Origin: Euglena gracilis
Lineage: Eukaryota > Euglenida > Euglenophyceae > Euglenales
Length of the DNA: 64,000 nt
Assembly: GCA_039621445.1 (NCBI GenBank)
Contig: CP154957.1
Coordinates: forward strand, 43,783,465-43,847,464
Direction: 5' to 3'
Shown: positions 11,859 to 22,654 of the stretch, piece after piece
Position numbering within the stretch: position 1 is the first letter of the stretch
How the letters are laid out: every line of letters starts with the position of its first letter
Notes under the pieces: generated by a model
The model's input: only the letters and a program-made list of their open reading frames with translations
Databases searched by the model: none
What the model was told of the DNA's origin: nothing
Made by a program: the position numbers and the translations under genes

Positions 11859-12654
11859 TGGGAGGGAGAGGGGATGACCCCTGAGACGAAGAGCACAGCC
11901 CATTGCGGCAAAGAGGAGGCGTACCACAGCCGTCAGCCAGGCGGGGCTGGATCTCAGGGGTTCATCTCGGGAGGCTCGGGCCGCGATGAAAAGACAGGGT
12001 TTGACTTTTTGGGCGTTTTATTGAAGACTTGGAAGTCCGCAGGTTCGGATCACCAGAATGAAGGAACCCTGGGTGGGATTTTGGATGGGGAAGGCGCGGA
12101 AAAGGGCGTTTGGGGCTTTCGTTTCGTGCATTCATCGGACCGAACGGAGGATTGGAGGTTTGTCCATCGAACCATTCCCATTCCAGGCAGTGAAGACGCC
12201 ACGAAGGAAGAAAGGCACGCAATACAGACCACTGTAAGGAGGCTGCAGGTCAAAACACACCTGGGCAACACTCGATGCAGAGTCAGAACGGGAGTGGAGG
12301 ACGGAGTTGCAGAGCGCAGAGCAAAAAATAAATGGAGCAGGAGCAGTCCAAAGGTCGGAATGGGATTCATCGGAAAGAAAATTGGGAATAGCTGTTTACG
12401 GGAGGGGGCTTAGAAAATGAAGACATGAAACAAAAAACAGCGGGAAGCTGTGGGAGTTTTTGTGTGCACCGGCAGAATTATCTCTGTTTTCTGTTTTATT
12501 TCATCTTTGCTATTTGAGATGAGTGCCTGATCCCCCCACCCTAAAATAATAATGAAATAAAAAATAATGAGGTTCTCATTCATTCTCCCAAAGCATGATC
12601 AGTATGATGTGATCGGTTGAAGACAAACTCCTGCACGAGGTTTCAGCGGGTAAA

Positions 12655-15600
12655 TCACTTCGGGGGAGGGACGGACTTCACCCGCAGGGCATCCGCCGCC
12701 AGCAACACCGCATTGCGGTACTGAAAGATGTACCGGAGCCAGAGCTGCACGCCGTGGTGCAGCAGCAGCCCGCCGGGCCATCCCCCGGGCAGGCGGTACC
12801 GCACGACGTCCTGCACCCGGGTGCCGCCCCCCGCGGGCTGCAGCCGGTGGATGTGCAGGAACGAGGCATACGGGCCGCGGCGCTGCTCGTACGTGATCTG
12901 TGGCGGCAACGGAGTGCGTGTGTGTCATGGCGTTTTCCCGTTGACTCGCCTCCGGTGAAGAACAGTGCCGTCCTGTCCTTTGTAGCCAAGGGCAGAGCTG
13001 CAGCCGTGTAATTGCCTCCAATATAAAGCCCCCCAACATAAATTCCCACAAAGATGCCACTCAAGGCTAAAAAAAAATGGGTATAAGGGATCCACATTTG
13101 GGCAAAAACTGCCCGTTTTTGGGGAACATGGGGGGTTGCTAGGCAAGGGCTAGAAATGTGGGCTGGCTAGTGCACCCTTTGGGGGGGGGGGGCTGGAGCT
13201 GGCTGTAACCCCCCCCCTGACCGTTGATACCCCCCCCCGGGATGTATAGGATCTGATTTGGTTGGTCAGCTGAAAGGGGGGGTTTAGAAGTGGGGGGGGG
13301 GATAATTGAAGGAATCGTTGGCTAAAATTCGACCTAAAACCACCAGATTGGCAATTTTTTGCAAGTTTGATCTAAATTTTCACGTTTGATGATAGTCGGT
13401 CATATAAAAACTGCCAAAAATCAGTATTTGGGTGGTTTGCGGCCAGAAAAAGCGTCCCTGGCGGCTTTAATTAATTGTTCTTTCTTCCCCAGGGGGTTAC
13501 AAGTGGGGGGTCGCTGAGCTCTTATCCCTTTATGGGTAAGAGCAAAGCTTACCCCTGGCGAAACCCCCCCTCGACCCCCCCTCCCCGCCCCCCCCCCCAG
13601 TCGGGGCCACCTGGAGAACCGACGGATTATCACCATGATCCCGGCCCGGTTCAGGCATTTGCTTAAGGACCCCCCCGGGGGGGGGGGGTCTGGCTAGCAA
13701 ATCGGCTAGACACTGGAAAAAGTGGACTAGCTAGACCCCCCCTCCCCAACTGGAAAAAAATTTTCCTCCGGCGCTGCGCGCCGAGGTGGAAATGAGGTTT
13801 TTAATAGATTTTGGCTGATTTTGTTCCAAAAAAAAAATCCCAAAGATGGCCAAAAACGGGCATTTTTGGCCATTTTTGGGGGTCCGAAAAAAAATTTCCG
13901 GCGCTTCGCGCCGGTTACTGGAAAAATTTTCCCACTAGCTAGCCCTGCTAGCAGACCCCCCCGGGGGGGGGGGGTCTGCTAGATATCCCACAAGCCAAAT
14001 TTGGACTAGCTGCAGTCCAGCCCCCCCCCCAAATTAGCCGAAAAACGGCCGTATCTCGGGCTGGGCGGTGAGCTGTGGGGAAACCAAAATCCCAGTACAT
14101 AGAGCGTTCTAAGGGCTTCAATTTAGGTCTCCGGACATTTCCTTTGATTTTGCATCATTTTCGAGAAATTTTGAAAACATCGATTTTTTAACCCCCCCCC
14201 CCGAAAACGGCTAAGTCGAACAGTGGGGAAAATGTACAAAACGGCCATCTGCGCCGAAAACGGCGGTATCTCGGGCTAGGCGGGGAGTTGCGGGGAAATC
14301 AAAATACCGGTAGATGGGGCGTTCCAAGGGCTTCAAATTAGGTCTCCGGACATTTCCTTTGATTTGGCTTCATTTTGGAGATATTTTGATAATTGACATT
14401 TTTTTTTGGCCGAAATAGCAGAGTCCAAAGGGGGGGCTAATCCAGGGGGGGCGGGCCGATCCTACCCAGTTTGGACCCCTTCGCGCGTGAATAACTCGGG
14501 CCTGGCGGGGAGTTGGGGGTCAAACCCAGGTGATTCGGAAACTAGAAATCCAGTCGCTCGCGACTGAAAAAAAAAATCCGGGAACCAGGCATTTGCTTAA
14601 GGGATTGCAGTACCCCCTCCCCCCGTCATTTTGTACACTTTTTCCACTGTTCGACTTTCGATCAAGGACCAAGGACCACTGTTTTCGGCCAAAAAAGTCG
14701 AAAAATCCAAAAATTTTTTTGCCTGAAACGATGTTTTTTGGCCTCCCGGACCCAGAAAAACTGTTTTTGAGCCGAAAATGAGCGTTTTTCGACCCGCCAG
14801 CGCCCCGTTTTGAGCCGCCAACCCATTGACTTTGGGTCAAACCCGGGTCAAAAAAGTCGAAAAAAATCGAAAATTTTTTTTGCCCGAAACGATGTTTTTT
14901 GGCCTCCCGGACCCGGAAAAGGTGTTTTTTTGAGCCAAAAACGACTGTGTTTTTGACCCCCTGGCCTCCGGTTTCGGGCACAAAACCCTTGCATTTCAGT
15001 CAAAAGAGCTCCATGGAGTGGGCCGGTTTATATGGGGGGGGGGTCAATGAAGGGGTGGATGCGCGCTTATCACGAGCTCAGCACTATTCAAAACCTGGTT
15101 TATACGTGGGGGGATTATATAAGTGGGTTTTTAAGTTTTAAATGGGGGGGGGTTAATAATCAACTTTTTGATCCCAAATTGAGCCGTGCAAACCATTTCT
15201 GCCCATTTTTGTCCAATTTTGCCCCTTTTTGCACTTCCGAGCCAAATATCGGTTACCGTCCAGGAAAATTAATTAAACATTGTTGGAGGGAAGGGGGAGT
15301 TCGGGGCTGGGAAAACGCTGCCAGCTGAATGGAAAAGGATGGGGTGTCCTCTGGCTTAACCGATGCCTTGAAACGGCCCTATCGGGCAGTTGGCAGGCCA
15401 GTGACTATATGATTGTATATTGTATTGACTGTATGGTTGTCCTGCGGTAGGAACTTGGGGAGGGGTCCAGCTGGTTGGGGGGAGTTGATAGCAGAGGACT
15501 TTGAAAAAACAAATTGAGTAAAATGACGAGGTAATTCATATTGAGAATGATCACATTTCATTCGAGGGAAAGAAAATCGCCTCCTCAAAGCTTTTAATTT

Positions 15601-18471
15601 ACTATTTTATTACGCAACGTTGGTGATATCTTGAATTGTCATTCACAATTTTTTTAAGAAAATAATTTTGGCAAAAAATGCGTCTTTTCATTATTTTATT
15701 ATTTTTTTTGACTTTTGCTGGGAAATGATTTTGATTTGAATCATTCCGCCTTTTGAACCAAAAATATCCCCTCAAATTAAACTTTTTGTAAGAATTCTTT
15801 GACCAACAACTTCCATATTTCGGAAATAAGACTTTCCCCAAAACGACAGAAACCGTTTTTTTTTTAAAAAAGCTGTTTTGTTCCCCCCCCCCACGTACCT
15901 TGTTGCACCTTCCATTTTATTTAGTAAATTCAGGGGGAAAAGAGGGGGGAAAAGGAGGGGTTGCAGAATGTGGTTTCGCAGAAACTACAAGGAAATCGCA
16001 GATATTAATTGCTCCCCCCCTGCTGGACCCAGAAATTCCAGCAGGGTTGGTATTTTCCAGTGAATTCTTTTGGGACAAAAACCCCAAAACCCCTAAGAAC
16101 CACCATTTTCGACTCTCGTTCACACCCTCATTTCAAAAAGTATCAATCTTTCCACTCAGCCCACCTAGCCAGTGCTGGCCGAGAACCAAACGCTGCTGGC
16201 TGAGCCCCCTTCCCCCCAGCCCTCTGGCTTAAGGAATCAGACCAAATTCGGACTCAAACCCCACCCTGGGGGGTGCAGGAACACTACAACAATGTCAACC
16301 CCCATCAAAACCCGTGGAGGTACCCCTGGGGAGGGGCCATACAAGTGGGCTTTGCGGCAAAAAATGCGCCAAATGCTCGGAAAGGCACGCGTCTGCCGGT
16401 TTGAGCCAGCCCACACCTCCGACGGCGGGTCCACCACCGTGACGTGCGTCGTCCAATGGACCGGGACGAAGGAGAGGAAGGGCAGGCGCATGACGTACGC
16501 GATGAGCTGCCCCGGCTGGACGGGGACGGGCACGGGGCTCGGGAGGGGCGTGACGCCGATGGGGGAGATGACGTCGAGGTAGTTCGGGTCTGGGGGAGAC
16601 GGGTCGGGCACGCCACAGTGCCATAAACCCATTTTTGGCGGTTGATACCATCACATTTCATGCCGAGGGAAAGAAAATCGCCGATCCCCCCATTCATTTT
16701 ACAATATTTATTTTGACATTTTGGCTCTGATTTAATAACATTCCCATTTTTTTAAAAAAACTACCCCTCAATAGTTGTGGCAAAACTTAATTTGACCAAA
16801 CCATTCCAGAAAAAACTTGCAAAAACGACCGGTCCGTTTATTTTAACTTTCTGTTTGTACCCCAATTCCGCACACACCCGCTGCCCCAAAGAAAAAAAAA
16901 GGGACCACACGTAACTTTCAAACCCGTATTTCATTTAAAGGAAGAAATAAAAAAAGTGAAGAAACGAGATCCAGCGACCTTTCACCCTACACATAATCGC
17001 AGTTAAATTGAAAAAGAAAAGACGTGTTGGGAGAAATGAACTCGCCCCGATTCACGTCGTGCCTTTCTTTTATTTTGCAAAAAGTTTTATTTTTTTTGGT
17101 AGTCGTTCCAAAACAAAATCTTTAACCCGTTTCTAAAACAATCTCTCAACGCGGAAGAACAACCCCCCCTGTCCCCCCAGGTTATGGTTCGGAGTACAGT
17201 TTTTTTTCAAAAATTGCCAAAATGCTAAGTCGCAGGTCCCCCATCACAAGGTAAACCGAAACACTGTGCATTTGCGCAAAAATGCGCTTGTTTTTGGCTC
17301 CACCATACGGAACTCGTCCGACGTCGTCCTGGATCCACCCCAAGTTCCGCTTTTTATTGTCTGAGTGAGCGCCGCACGTCCCCAGACTCACGGCGTCGAT
17401 GAGGCGTCCCCGATGGTCGAGGCCCGAGAATTTCTGGCACCCCAACAGTGCCATAAACCCCCCCTCCCACCTATAACCCCCCCATCCTATAACCACCCCC
17501 CTCCTGGCACCAACCACCAAACCGGGACCCCCCAGGGTTCGATATAAGGACAGGTGGCGGGGGGGGGTGGTCCGGCCCCCCCCCTGCGGGCCAGGAGGGG
17601 GGGGGGTGGGGGGGGACACCCCCCCACCTAAACAGGTGCGCGGTCAGGGTGGCCGAAAATTTTTGACCCCCAAAACGACCAAAAGTGCCATTTTGGGCAC
17701 TTTTTTGGGCAAAAATGTGCCAAAAATGCAAAAAATTTTCGGCGCAAAGCGCCGGAGGAAAAAATTGACCCTTTTTGGGGGGGTCCCGGGAACCCCCCCG
17801 AGGGTCGGTCCGGACCCCCCTGGCAGGTGGGGGGGGGGGGTCCGGACCCCCCCCTGCGGGCCAGGGGGGGGGGGGGGGTGGGGGGGGACACCCCCCACCT
17901 AAACCATGTACGCCCTCCTTATATCAAACCCTGACCCCCCCCCCTCAATAGAGGGCAAACAAAGACAAAACAAAGGGGCCCTATAACCCACCCCTCCGGG
18001 GGCCGACCATCAAACCGGATCCTACAACCCCCGGGGGGGTTACAGGAGGGGAGGGGGGTTTAATAAAAAGCGTCGAAATAGCAAATTGACGCGATTTTCA
18101 AGGTGATAAATGTCCCTTCACTGAATGCCCCAATTTTTTTTTGGAATTGTGCCGAACATTTGATAAAAATGCTGGAGAACGGGGTGTTATTAACGAAGAT
18201 ATTGTTCATCGATTTTTTTCAAACACGCGATCTTTTTTTATCACCTTCTGAAGGTTGCATAAAATTTGGCCTGGAAAAAGCACCATCGCGTTGCACATAA
18301 TGCACCTGGGGGATGGATGGGGGGTGTGACGGCGGAGTGCAAACCCCGAAGGAAGCACGGGGAGATGACACCTGCGATCAGGTCAAAGGCCTGGTCCACG
18401 GGGGTATTTGGGAGGTGGACGGTGACGGCCAGCTCTTTGTCCACGGCCAACCACCGGGACCCTTGCAACAT
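12655..18471 (-). CDS. SRPBCC (START-like) superfamily protein, 3 exons
   Basis: Exons 18471-18372, 16589-16417 and 12897-12655 (TGA) sum to exactly 172 codons, with GT-AG introns. The product follows the ligand-binding SRPBCC fold used by bacterial cyclase/dehydrase-like proteins. The first strand is KELAVTVHLP, then helix VDQAFDLIA joined across the intron to DPNYLDVISP. Next come the GQLIAYVMRL strand, HWTTHVTVVDPPSE, ITYEQRRGPYASFLHIHR, a VVRYRLPGG turn, and a C-terminal helix with IFQYRNAVLL. About 171 residues is a normal length for a lone domain. The ATG at 18471 is the first in frame; no targeting peptide is seen. Ligand and location are unknown. The gene follows the DCC/DUF393 gene on the same strand by about 0.6 kb, so the two could be one fused gene. 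The introns (about 1.8 and 3.5 kb) hold repeats. Confidence 0.8.
13652..14030 (+). mobile_element. CAGGCATTTGCTTAAGG element, right end lost
   Basis: The sequence starts with CAGGCATTTGCTTAAGGACC and continues through the same body as the complete copy at 27351: GGCTAGCnAATCGGCTAGACACTGG, two CGGCGC/GCGCCG hairpins, CTGCTAGA and CTAGCTGCAGTCCAGC. The terminal part is replaced at about 14030 by the satellite-like block. A further end, in the same orientation as the left end, lies at about 14587 (CAGGCATTTGCTTAAGGGA), so the locus is rearranged. It lies within the SRPBCC gene's last intron. Confidence 0.65.
14031..14990. repeat. Isolated block of the 45-51 kb composite satellite units
   Basis: Two unit types seen later in the large array recur here. 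One is the 'cggccgtatctcgggct' unit with a cttcaa-ggtctccggacat variant (about 14040 and 14262). The other, inverted, is the unit with GTCGAAAAAATCGAAAA and CGATGTTTTTTGGCCTCCCG (about 14700-14960). The block sits in the SRPBCC gene intron and shows these units spread beyond the main array. Confidence 0.6.
17533..17933. mobile_element. CAGGGTTCGATATAAGG element (401 bp)
   Basis: The left end CAGGGTTCGATATAAGGA is mirrored by TCCTTATATCAAACCCTG. It is the same length as, and very similar inside to, the copy at 21801: poly-C/poly-G pairs, GTGCCATTTTGGGCAC, and the GGCGCAAAGCGCC hairpin. The flanks are C runs (ggaccccc / accccccc), so the duplication cannot be judged. It is nested in the first intron of the SRPBCC gene. 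Confidence 0.75.
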
Positions 18472-19029
18472 GGAGCGCCCCAGCAGCATGGGTTGCTGCC
18501 CTGACCCCTTCCTCCAAAAATGTGCCATCTCATTGGGCCGTCCTGCAAAAGGGTGTGCACAGTACCAAACAGCCGTGGATTGGCATCCAGAGGATGAATA
18601 CACATTTGTGCCATGCCAAGGTTACGTATAATAATGGTGTCAGGCTTTGCCAAAGGGCACGGTGGTGCACAAAGACTCCACCCCAGCTGTTGAGGAGCCC
18701 CAGCGTATGACTGAGGGCGACGCTTTGCGCTGGGTGGCAATGTGGTTGGTATAGGCAGCCGCAATGCGCTGGCGGCGGTGGCAGGAATGAGAGGATAGAG
18801 AGGCATTCATGGCAAGAAACACCACAAAGGCGGAAAGTAGGAAGAAATAATAACCTTTGCCATCCCGGCACCACCATGACTACAATTCCTGTTCTTAATG
18901 ACGTGCACCACAGCACCAGAAAAACGATAAGCCAGCGGTGAACCTTTGATATTTTGGCACTTAAACTGAGTTTGTGCAACATTCAAATATTGGCAAGAAA
19001 ATGGATGAATTGAGAATGGATGAATTGAT

Positions 19030-20103
19030 TCAGGATGGGGTGTTGAATGGGGGTCGGAAAATTTTGTCACTTAAATCGTCCGGACGCCGTTGAGCCCACC
19101 CTGGTAGGGGGGCCCACCAGGAGTAGCCCAGCTCCATCAGCCACAGCACCCCCGGCACCTGCTCGCAGCAGCAGGGCGTTGTTTGAGGACCCGGAGAGGG
19201 GGGCAGCCAACTCATAGGCTGGAAATTTAGGCTGGCGTGCTGGAAGAAGGCTGTTGGCGAACCCCCCTTCCCCAAATGGGGGTCCCTGGCTGGAACTCTG
19301 CCGAGTGGGGGTCGAACCAGGTTTCAAAAAAATTAGCTGGTCAGCCTTTTCCCGACCCATTTTTTCCATTTTTGTGCATTTTTGCAACTCTGAAAGCCAA
19401 ACACTCTTCGGGCAGCTGGAAAATAAACAACAATCATAATAAATAAGCACTCGTCGATGGGGGGGGGAGGAGGGTGCGGGGCTGGAAAACAGCCGCTGGC
19501 TGGCTGGACCCCCTTGAGCGACGCCCTGCACAGCAGGCCCCCAGCCAGCGGAAGCCCGGCAGCCCCTTCCAGACCTCCACGAAAGCAGCGGCCCCCGTCA
19601 CCACCCGCCCATCCGCCGCCCGCGCGTGCAGCCGGAACATCGCCTGCGTCTTGTCCAGTCCGTGCTGCTCCTAACGAGCCCGGAATGTGGGCCGGCCCCC
19701 AAACGTCAGTGTTCGCAGGAAGGGGGCGCAACATGGGCCCTCGAAAAATGCGACACAAAAAAAACTACCAAAAAGTCACACAGAACAAGTTTCCCATGAT
19801 TGAAAAGCACAGCAAGCCAAAAAACATGTAAAAAATGTGCTGGGTCTGCCCCCCCCCCCCCGCTGCTGCTCCCCGATACGACCCTCTGTTACGTGCGGGG
19901 TCATTGTGGCGGGCTGGAGAGGAGACTGCAGCCTGAAGCTGGAGTTGGCTGGAGCTGGAGCCTGCCCGGCTGCACACCTTCAGTTCGGTCGGCGACAGGG
20001 CGGAGATGTCGACGAACTTCACGTCGCTCTGCTGGATGCCCTGGTAGTGCTTCACCTCCAGCTTGCACAGTTCACACGACCCGTCGAAGGCAGCACTTCC
20101 CAT
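19030..20103 (-). CDS. DCC/DUF393 thiol-disulfide oxidoreductase-like protein, 3 exons
   Basis: Exons 20103-19978, 19670-19532 and 19166-19030 sum to 134 codons. The N-terminus carries the family motif FDGSCELCKLEVKHY, a DGxCxxC-type dithiol site. Next comes VKFVDISALSPTELK, joined across a GT-AG intron to EQHGLDKTQAMFRLHARA; then DGRVVTGAAAFVEVWKGLPG, and EQVPGVLWLMELGYSWWAP. This is the normal order and length for DCC proteins, proposed redox proteins of bacteria and algae. Intron 2 is an inverted-repeat element whose removal restores the frame. The C-terminus is uncertain: a six-C run after TGGTGGG (about 19100-19106) sits where one base less would give a different, shorter ending. The ATG is the first in frame, with an upstream AG that could accept a spliced leader. 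It may be fused with the SRPBCC gene downstream. Confidence 0.8.
19172..19528. mobile_element. CAGGGCG-ended element acting as DCC intron 2
   Basis: The left end CAGGGCGTTGTTTGAGGACC is mirrored by GGACCCCCTTGAGCGACGCCCTG... (right end GAGCGACGCCCTG). The flanks cgcagcag / cacagcag are a 7/8 duplication. On the coding strand the intron is 19531-19167. Removing 3 nt before CAG through 5 nt after CTG joins WLGAC to CEQVPGV in frame. The body has the GGCTGG / CTGGCTGGACCC blocks shared with the element at 30178. Confidence 0.85.
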
Positions 20104-22654
20104 TCCTCCGCAACGGGCCAACACCGCCAGGACCTGGGGCTGCTGTCCGTTTATCATATCGAATCATGATTATCATACATAATCCTGATAATAATCATAT
20201 TTAAATATGATTTGGTCCAAGCCAAACCATAGAGACATGCTTAGGCCATTGGTGGGCACAACAACCTTTGTTGCACACGGGAGGCACTGGGCCCAATACA
20301 TCACACATTGCTGTTGCTGACCTGGGAGGGAGGGAAGGCAAGGCGACAAAAATTTAACGTCAAGCCAGAAACTCAGGCACACCCGTTGATGCGGACTTGG
20401 GCCCTGTCAGGACGTCCGAGGCAACGCTGGAAGCCATCCTTGCTAACAGGGTCCGGCGCATCCGCTGGCAGCGGCAGAGAGGAAAGGAAATCCCTGGTCT
20501 TCTGGGACAATCCTCCACGATGCCAATAGGTGAGAGCCCACATCTGACAAATGAATGGCATCTGGCCTCTCTCTTTCTTCTCCCCTCGGCAAGAACCCTC
20601 TTCTCCAGTTTTTAGCCAGTCACTCTTTCCACCAGAGGTTGGTGGATTGATGGACCTCCCCTGTGTTGTCATTCAGGAAGAGTGGGCCTTCAGATGAATT
20701 CTGGCAAAAATAGCTAAAATCAATAGCTGAAGTGGATGGCTGAATTTCAATCATTGTTTAATATTAGGAGGCCCGTGGTCGGGCGGCGTTTTCCGGAACC
20801 ATGGCCAGGGGATTTCTGAAGCACCCCGGGGAGGGGGGTCCGGCCAGACAGGTGGCTGAAGGTGCTGGGCGGGGAAATGGCCTGGCCGGGGAGGGGGGGT
20901 CCAGCTGACTGGCAAAGTGGACCCAGCGTCAGCTCTTCAGGGCATCCACCCTCCACCTGCTAAAACATTGACACCTAATATAAAATTGAGTAAATTTGGA
21001 TCCCAACGCCTGCAAACGTTTCTGTCAATAACCGTTTGATCACTCCCACTGCACCCCAGAGACTTCGTGCCGGGCAGCACAGCGCAAAAGAGGCAGAGAG
21101 CGTTCTCCACCAGCGACAGAAGTGGGCTGGGGACGTACGGGTCTCTGGCAGTGCTGTGCCCCGGGCAAAATTCGGTGGGTCGTGAGGGGTTGTTGTCAGA
21201 AGTGGCGGGAGCGTGTGCCTGGGACCCGAGGGGTGGGAAAACGGGAGTGCACGACCGCCTTAGGCAGGGAGGGCCGCCAGGGCACAGACAGAGTGTTGCC
21301 CAGTGGCGAGGGTTCAGTTCCAGAGGTGGGCGCGGAAAAATCAACACTCGAACTCAAAAGAAAAAGAAATAAACGCTGACATGAAACGCCGCCTCCACTC
21401 CTGCGCAGTAAATCATACAGGGTAAAAGAATGGGTTCTTTCTCAATCTTGAAAATGCAGAAAACAGGATTTGTTGCTCTCGTGGATGGGGTGAGAGAAGC
21501 CCCCACCATCAACCTTAGAACCCAAGAACTTCTCATCGGGGAATTTCTTGAACCGGGACCCTCTCCTACCCCCCGGGGGTCCAGCCAGTCAGCTCCAGTT
21601 CGTCTGCGGCCCCCCCCCGGGGGGGGGGGGGGCCGAGAGGAAATAAATTTTTTTGCAGTCCGACAAGCCGAGTGGGACTGTAAAAAAAAGCGGTCAAAAA
21701 TGGCCTTTTCGTGGGTTTTCGCCTCAAAATTTTGGCTCAGAAAAAACCCAGGTGGAAATGGGCTTTTTTGCCTGTTTTCGGATGCAAGCTGAGTCCAGTC
21801 CAGGGTTCGATATAAGGAGAGGAGGGGGGGGGGGTGGTCCGGACCCCCCCCCTGCGGGCCAGGAGGGGGGGGGGGGGGGGGGGCCACCCTCCCCCCCCCA
21901 CCTAAACAGTGGCGCGGTCAGGGTGACTGATTTTTGACCCCCCAAATTGACCAAAAGTGCCATTTTGGGCACTTTTTGGGCAAAAATTGGCCAAAAATGC
22001 AAAAAAAAATTTCGGCGCGAAGCGCCGGAGGAAAAAATTGACCCTTTTTGGGGGGGGGTCCCGGGTACCCCCCCCAGGGTCGGTCCGGACCCCTTGCAGG
22101 TCGGGGGGGGGGGGGGTCCGGCCCGCCCCCCTGCGGGCCAGGAGGGGGGGGGGACACCCCCCCCACCTAAACCATGTACGCCCTCCTTATATCGAACCCT
22201 GGTCCAGCCTGGCAGCCGGTACCCCCCCCCCCCCGCCCCGCCGCCGACTCCCCACCCCGTTGGGGGATCCAGCCAGCCACCGTTTTCCCCACCAACACCT
22301 CTTTCCAGAGAAGTCTGGACCCCCCCCCCCAGGGATCCTTAAGAAGTTCCCTGCTTCTCAAATGCCCCATTCCATCTTTTGGGAAAACGGCACATTTTGA
22401 GGTGGATCGGGAAATTAACCCACCTCGCAACACCTTCAATCCCATTTCGGTGCCGATGAACAGACATGGTGGGCCAATTTTTTGCCCACCCCCCTGGACA
22501 TTTTTCTTGCCCCGCCCTCGGGGGGGGGGGAATAAAATCTTGCTGCCGTGTGCATATTATACCCACATTTACACACATACACCCCCCCGACACTCCAAGA
22601 GGATCCAACGTATCGTGTTGCGCAGAGGCGACGCTGCTGGTCGGCTGTCGCCCC
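20104..22654. other. Intergenic stretch with two elements
   Basis: No convincing exon is seen. A CAGGGGATTTCTGAAGCACCCC end near 20811 starts an unpaired copy of the CAGGGG element family. The complete 401-bp element lies at 21801-22201. An A/T palindrome-like run (ATGATTATCATAC) is at 20162-20200. At 22330-22350 a CCTTAAGAAGTTCCCTG right end lacks a visible partner. Confidence 0.45.
21801..22201. mobile_element. CAGGGTTCGATATAAGG element with near-perfect 8-bp TSD
   Basis: Terminal repeats CAGGGTTCGATATAAGGAG / CTCCTTATATCGAACCCTG are almost perfect over 18 bp. Flanks gtccagtc / gtccagcc match 7 of 8. The body matches the 17533 copy. No coding capacity is seen. Confidence 0.85.

Noticed and set aside
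11874-12413. 179-codon plus-strand frame opposite the nucleotidase 5' end
   Set aside because: It overlaps the likely promoter and leader of the minus-strand gene. Both strands are open here and no family is recognisable.
18530-18982. 150-codon hydrophobic minus-strand frame between the DCC and SRPBCC genes
   Set aside because: No acceptor, donor or domain fits, and competing frames are open. I could not link it to either gene.
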